Positions 58,916 to 64,000 of a stretch of DNA of 64,000 bases are shown one piece after another (position 1 is the first letter of the stretch; each line of letters opens with the position of its first letter). The stretch is from assembly GCA_964030475.1 (NCBI GenBank), contig CAXIPT010000001.1:7344179-7408178 (forward strand), in the 5' to 3' direction. A model generated the notes under the pieces. The model had not been told where the DNA came from. It worked only from the letters and a program-made list of their open reading frames with translations, and made no database searches. Source of the stretch: Tethya wilhelma. Taxonomy: Eukaryota > Porifera > Demospongiae > Tethyida > Tethyidae. Both the position numbers and the translations under genes were made by a program.

Positions 58916-60525
58916 ATGCGAAGGAATCTTACAATTGTTACAATGCTCTTCATTGTGGTTTCTATGAGTAAGTTAGTAAGTCCTTATAGCGACAATGAAC
59001 AGCTCTCAGTGACTAGTACAAGTTGCCCTCCATGGACTACAGTTGCTGCTAACAACAGTTGTCAGTGTGGATTTAACAAAGATAGTGCTGTGAAGTGTGA
59101 CAGTGAAAAGGGTAATTTAACAGTTACCCTTCCCTTGAGTTACTGTATCTCATACAATAAACACTTCAACACAACTATTGTAAGCTACTGTATATTGACC
59201 CATAACTACAGCAATCATACTCCTTTTGGATACCGCTATCAATTCTCCACTTCTGACAATATCCCTTCTAAACTTAATGATGAGTTTTGTGACAAACTCA
59301 AATTGAGTCGTACAGGACAGCTCTGTGGTAGGTGTAAAGATGGATTTGCTCCTCCTGTCTACTCTTACAGCTTGGCTTGTGTCAACTGTACAGACTACAA
59401 GTACAACTGGATAAAGTACATTGCTGTTGCCTATCTCCCACTGACAGTCTTCTATGTTGTAGTCATTGTCTTCAGATTATCAGCAACTTCTGGCTTGATG
59501 AATGGCTTCATTATTACAAGTCAATTGATGGCCTTTCCATTAGTCTTACGGTTATTAGCAGCCAGTGGATTTACATGGTCTACAAATATCATCAAAAATA
59601 TCCTTGTCTCATTTTATGGAATATCATGCAAATCTTGATTTCTTTCGTTCATTGTACAGACCATTTTGTTTACATCCTGATGTTACTCACATCCAGGTTC
59701 TAACACTGGACTATGCAGTTGCTGTGTATCCACTATTGCTGGTTATAGTCACATACATCTTTGCCAGCTTGCACTATCGCTATCCTAGAGTGGTGTCGCT
59801 ATGGAGACCATTTTACAGATGCTTTAGTTGCATTCGTAGAGAGTGGAATATCAAAAGTTCTCTCATTGAAGCCTTTGCCACATTTATCCTCCTTTCTTAT
59901 GTCAAAATTCTAGTCACTTCATTATGCAGACTTGCTAATACCAGTGAGAGTTTTGACATGAATGGTTCTGCTCTACCCCAGTGCTATCTCAAAGTAGATG
60001 GGTCAGTTGAATACTTTGGATCTACACATCTTCCTTATGCTATTTTAGCTCTGTTTATGATATCAGTGTTCAATTTACTTCCTCTTCTCTTGTTGTGTCT
60101 CTATCCTTGTCGATGTTTCCACAAGTGCCTCAACTACTGCAAGATAAACAGTCTGTTTCTAAACACTTTCATGGACATCATTCACGCTCCATTTAAAATC
60201 CAGCCTCAAGACTGTAGGATCTTTCCTGCGATCTATCTCTTGGTTCAGATAACTAACCTCTTACTTTACTCCTTAACATATGGCCTTTTGTACTTCTCAT
60301 AATTATGTTGGAGTAGTATCCATTACTGCTCTCTTTATTGTAGCTGTTGTAAGACCATACCGAGTTCGAATGTACAACACCATTGACCTTGCCTTCTTTC
60401 TGATTCTCACACTAGCAGCGTACGAGTTTCCTTGCCATGTATTTCAGCAGATCTATGGCAACCCTTCTGGTGATAAGAGTTCAATGGTTTGGTATATATT
60501 TCACGGAATTGTATTCACATTGCCT
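58916..60525 (+). pseudogene. Second Cys-motif membrane gene, frameshifted
   Basis: The first frame (58916-59638) has a leader (LTIVTMLFIVVSMSKLVSP), a diverged Cys-rich ectodomain and TM segments nearly identical to 55537-57441. A 4-base insertion near 59628 shifts the frame to a TGA. The protein resumes in another frame (to 60302), a second 4-base insertion near 60300 breaks it again, and the third frame runs into the N at 60526. From TGQLCGRCKDGF to the third TM the DNA is almost identical to the intact gene, while the first 130 codons differ much more. Confidence 0.88.
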
Positions 60526-60526
60526 N
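60526..60526. other. Single-N join
   Basis: This N cuts the second membrane gene inside its coding region and switches to unrelated sequence, so it is likely a scaffold join. Confidence 0.75.
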
Positions 60527-60694
60527 ATGGGTGTCACAGCAAGCATGCATGCATTACTTAAGTTAATTCCCCTATATGCTCTTAATTGAGGAAGTGAACT
60601 ATGGCTTAAGATATATCCTTAGTTATAGTAATACCTCTATAAAAGCAATGCTTGCATGCATAGAGCATTCAAAGTGTGCAAGAACAGTGCAAAT

Positions 60695-61282
60695 ATGGCT
60701 GAAGCAACGGTTGAAACTTTCGTGAACAAAATCCTAGACCTTTTCAAGAAGTGTATTTCTAATGGAATACCAGAACTAAGTATCCCTCCACTGGACCCAC
60801 TAAGTATCCCTGGCAGCAAAGATATCAATATCAAAAATTTTCTTTTAAGTATCCAAGGAAACTTTCGCGATTTCCAAGTGGAAGGACTTGCTTCAATGGG
60901 TGTTCCTGAACTATCGATAAAAGAAAAAAAAGTTACTGCAACTACATCTACTAAGCTTGAAGTTAATGGAAAGTACACACTCAATGGAAAAGCAATGAAA
61001 GTGATCTCTATCAACTCTGACAGCACCTTTCGAAGCAGCATAGAACCACTATCAATGACCATCGGCCTCTCCTTCAAAGACAGAGATCCTAAGGCTATCG
61101 TGGAGCTCAAGTCTGGGAATGTGAAGATAGAATTAGATGATTTCCCACGTTCCAAGGCTGCAAATGGAGTCCTCAACTCAGTCTCTGGCTTGATCGCAAA
61201 GTTTGTCGAAGAATCCATGGGACCAGCTTTGCAGAGTGCTGTGCAGAAATTAATTGACCAGAATAAGAGCGACTTAAAATAG
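60695..61282 (+). CDS. TULIP-superfamily (JHBP/takeout-like) protein
   Basis: I take the ATG at 60695 as the start (MAEATVETFVNK); an upstream in-frame ATG at 60656 adds 13 residues without a signal peptide. The product is about 195 aa. The block NGIPELSIPPLDPLSIPGS is close to the G-x-PELGIPPLDPLxI signature of arthropod juvenile-hormone-binding/takeout proteins. A mixed alpha/beta pattern follows (KLEVNGKYTLNGKAM, SMTIGLSFKDR) and a C-terminal helix (SVSGLIAKFVEESM). Such proteins bind lipids in a hydrophobic tunnel. The N-terminal disulfide cysteine and the signal peptide of secreted members are missing, so a cytosolic lipid-binding role is possible. No introns are seen. Confidence 0.7.
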   Translation: MAEATVETFVNKILDLFKKCISNGIPELSIPPLDPLSIPGSKDINIKNFLLSIQGNFRDFQVEGLASMGVPELSIKEKKVTATTSTKLEVNGKYTLNGKAMKVISINSDSTFRSSIEPLSMTIGLSFKDRDPKAIVELKSGNVKIELDDFPRSKAANGVLNSVSGLIAKFVEESMGPALQSAVQKLIDQNKSDLK

Positions 61283-61950
61283 TCCTAAATATTAATAATG
61301 AACACTGTGACTAGTTTGCAGGAATTTGCCCTGGACAATAAAAAATAATTCGGATTACTAGTTTTGTTTATTAGATTTAATTATTTTTTAGCATGCATAA
61401 AATTATAGTGAGCCAAACTTCAAATAATTTTTGGCAATGTTTTAATTAAAAATCAGTATAGTATAACATTAACGTAGTTTAAAAAAATTCAATTAGTATA
61501 ATTATAGTACAGGTGGTAAAAAGTATACACTAAGCCTGTGTATAGGAATGGGCAGTCCATGCACGAGAGTAAAACATTTTGGAACAAGGCATGCCTCAAT
61601 TTCAGCACACGACTATTTAATTTTTTTGCCTAACTCCTGGCTTGCTGTCCACTTATGGTTTATTCCACTGCTTAGCCAACTGAAGAATAAAAATTAATTT
61701 GGACCAATTGCAAAAATTATTGCATGAATTGTACTGTATTATCATTACATTGACGACAGTGAAGATCAATATAAACAGATTCCAAGATCAAGAATAAAAT
61801 GAAGTAGTCATGTGCCAAAACTGAGAAAAGCCTGCACAATTACAACATTATAGCTAAAAAAATTCAATATTACCTTGTGTATTTCCAAGTAAAACATGTA
61901 GTAGGCAGGTTTTAACAAACTTGTATAATGCTGCTTTGAGTTCTCGATCA
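61283..61950 (+). other. Intergenic with dispersed-repeat arms
   Basis: AT-rich, without a gene. 61540-61820 holds diverged inverted arms of the foldback family at 40723-41140 ('aggaatgggcagt', 'gaagtagtcatgtgcc'). Confidence 0.7.
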
Positions 61951-62280
61951 TTACTTAAGTTTCTTAAGTTTATTTTTAATATTGTGGCTTAATATACAAT
62001 ATCCCACAACAGTACTGTTGAAGTCTTTATTGTAAGAGATACAGTAGCCCACAGGAATGGCCACTGTCAAGTTTTTATTAATGCACTTCAAACTATTATA
62101 CCCGAGTCCATCTTCTTTAAATCTACACTGACAGCTGTTGTCACTGCCAAATGTGGTCCATGGAGGACAACTTGTATTAGTCACTGAGTGTTGTAGAGGA
62201 TACTCTTTGTCACTGTAAGAACTCACTAGTTTTGTCACAAAGATTACTATGAGAAACACCGTAATGATGTTTTGTAGCAT
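61951..62280 (-). pseudogene. N-terminal fragment of a Cys-motif membrane gene
   Basis: On the minus strand an ATG at 62280 gives a leader (MLQNIITVFLIVIFVTKLVS) and the first part of the ectodomain (SCPPWTTFGSDNSCQC, NLTVAIPVGYCISYN). The frame then meets a lysine-rich tail and a stop. The remaining ectodomain, the TGQLCGRC motif and all TM segments are missing. The fragment lies downstream (minus sense) of the partial gene at 63197-64000. If translated, it would be a small secreted protein. Confidence 0.72.
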
Positions 62281-62328
62281 TATTGCCTTTATGTACTGGT
62301 TACCAGCAGTTTTGTTTAACTTTTGCAC

Positions 62329-62624
62329 TTAACTATTTATTCTGGAACCATTCACTCGATTAATCCTTATAAATTGTTGTTATGTTAATCACCACAGTTG
62401 ATCCATTTACACATTCATGTTGTATGCCATGTTTGATGGCATACAACATGAATAGTAAATGGTTAAACAGGGGATTTATGGTTGACCTAGTTATCCTCAA
62501 TAACGTCCCCTATACTAAAATAACAATAATAGTAAAAGTATCAGGTGTATAGAGGTATGTTTACTGTTAATTTAGTCTCCCCCTAATGTTGTATTTAGAC
62601 TTTGTGGTTACTCGAGTCCTTGCA

Positions 62625-62658
<34 letters not shown>

Positions 62659-63196
62659 ATAGTCTCCTCTGATAGGAGACATTGGGCACAGAAGTCTGAA
62701 TACCTAGACTGCTATTCAAAATGTGGTGTTCCTCACTCACTTTCAGTCTTGTGACATTATTCATTCAAAAATCTGTATGTATGCAGTTGTTGGGCCTGTT
62801 CCTACTCTCTAATTTTAACTTGATGATACAAACAATTTTAGCCTTTCCCCAAGCCAATAGAGCCTCTTCCATGCTCTCCCTGATGGTAGCTCTTGTTGAT
62901 GATTCCTACACATGGGTTGAGTTATCTATGCTCTAGCTAGCTATAAACATCTGTGGGCAGAGAATTTACATTGCATATGTGCACTTTTATTTTCATTGTT
63001 TGCTCAATTGTTTGTGTTTTTTTTTATCGTCCATTTCTCAAGCTGTGTGTTTATCAAATATGAAACACACCATCACATTTTAAAGCAGCATTAATTGACA
63101 TAGTATTACTAAGCAGATCTTAATGTAATGCCATGATTGGACTTCTGTTTAAAAAACAAAACAAAGCAAATATATATATAAAAACAAAACAATAGC
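62329..63196. other. Intergenic with hairpin and (CA)n
   Basis: No gene. It contains the foldback at 62404-62462 and a CA tract at 62629-62657. Confidence 0.6.
62404..62462. repeat. Foldback hairpin
   Basis: The arms 'ttcatgttgtatgccat' and 'atggcatacaacatgaa' are perfectly complementary, extended outward by a ccattta/taaatgg pair with small bulges. Confidence 0.88.
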
Positions 63197-64000
63197 TCAG
63201 CTAAAAGTTTTAATTGTATTACTCTGACATGCTTGGTAGTTTGAAACGGCCTCCATGTCAACCAGGGGTGGATACTCCTCACTGTGCTCCAATCGATGAG
63301 GACGAGGTCCTTCACTGGTGTCAGGAGAGCTCTGTCGTTGGTCTTTGTACCATTTTATCATTGTTTCAGATATCTTTGAAAAGAGAGCAGCCATCTTTCT
63401 TCGTGGTGTAGTGATGTAGACTAGTACACATGTTCCATATAAGGCAGGCAATGTAAATAGGATTCCATAGAACACATTCCAAACTATACCTTCCACATTG
63501 TAATCTGTGGCACTATAGACCTCCTGAAATACGTGGCAAGGAAGCTCATAGGCTGCTAGAGTGAGAATTAGAAAGAATAAGATGTCAATGGTGTTGAACA
63601 ATGGAACTCGATATGGTTTGCCAATTGTTAAAATCAAAATAGCGGTGGCAGTCACAATTCCAGCATATGAGAAATAAAGGAAACCATTGGTCACAGAGTA
63701 AAGCAGGAGATTAGCAATCCTAAACAAGAGATAGATTGCTGGAAAGATTCTGCGATCTTGAGGCTTTATTTTAAACGGAGCATGAATGATGTCCATGAAA
63801 GTGTTTAGAAACAGACTGTTTATCTTGCAGTAGTTGAGGCACTTGTGGAAACATCGACAAGGATAGAGGCACAACAAGAGAAGAGGAAGAAAATTGAACA
63901 CTGATATCATAAACAGAGCTAGAATAGCATAAGGAAAGTGTTCTTCTCCAAAGTATTCAACTGTTCCATCTACTCTGAGATAGAGCTGGGGTAGAGCAGA
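63197..64000 (-). CDS. Cys-motif membrane gene, C-terminal part (runs off window)
   Basis: The minus-strand frame is open from the window edge to a TGA at 63197-63199. It covers the last four or so hydrophobic segments and the Ser/Thr-rich tail of the family, with ISVFNFLPLLLLCLYPC and the tail text PHRLEHSEEYPPLVD nearly identical to the intact gene at 55537-57441. The upstream bases (63911-64000) continue the same frame (VDGTVEYFG), so there is no start in view. No lesion is visible in this part. Confidence 0.85.
   Translation of the reverse strand, partial: SALPQLYLRVDGTVEYFGEEHFPYAILALFMISVFNFLPLLLLCLYPCRCFHKCLNYCKINSLFLNTFMDIIHAPFKIKPQDRRIFPAIYLLFRIANLLLYSVTNGFLYFSYAGIVTATAILILTIGKPYRVPLFNTIDILFFLILTLAAYELPCHVFQEVYSATDYNVEGIVWNVFYGILFTLPALYGTCVLVYITTPRRKMAALFSKISETMIKWYKDQRQSSPDTSEGPRPHRLEHSEEYPPLVDMEAVSNYQACQSNTIKTFS

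Overview
Eukaryotic (animal) DNA, AT-rich, with many short GT-AG introns, TA-rich intergenic sequence and many small inverted-repeat elements. It carries a neprilysin-type M13 zinc protease, a DNA-PKcs (PRKDC) homologue and several members of a cysteine-motif multi-pass membrane family. The combination of compact introns, lectin-rich giant proteins and this membrane family suggests a marine sponge (an Amphimedon-like demosponge). The phylum is an inference; nothing in the window proves it.

Layout. (1) 1-19012: a tandem duplication with a 3665-bp offset. Copy A (162-3035) encodes only a metallo-beta-lactamase (MBL) fold module and runs into a CpG-rich minisatellite. Copy B (3827-19012) has the same first exon and intron, but its second exon is a single 13.2-kb open reading frame, for about 4433 aa in all. 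The order is MBL hydrolase, a long beta-rich repeat region, a coiled coil, fibronectin-III-like repeats, and five jacalin-like lectin domains. (2) 19495-23799: an intact 20-exon M13 metallopeptidase (741 aa by my exon count). (3) 23800-35583: a decayed stretch with relics of PRKDC exons, a frameshifted beta-helix plus multi-TM membrane gene (26713-30382), simple repeats and a relic of the last M13 exon. (4) 35584-55294: a PRKDC-like gene recognisable over 33 exons. It has at least two frameshifts, one in-frame TGA and a missing middle, and it stops before the FAT and kinase regions. (5) 37806-47268, inside the PRKDC gap: sequence pieces separated by single N bases that do not belong to PRKDC. 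They include reversed copies of the lectin-gene 3' end, of the M13 5' end and of the MBL first exon, plus a coatomer-gamma-like fragment. A 1052-bp inverted repeat whose outer limits fall exactly on two N characters indicates misordered, unmerged contigs. (6) 55537-64000: three or four members of the membrane family (one intact, one frameshifted, one N-terminal fragment, one C-terminal part running off the edge) and a small TULIP/JHBP-like gene.

No operon-like logic is expected. The recurring theme is segmental duplication of the block [MBL-jacalin gene / M13 protease / PRKDC], with one good copy and several decayed or misassembled ones. The most novel item is the giant MBL-to-lectin protein and its partial tandem partner, whose introns look better conserved than parts of the coding sequence.
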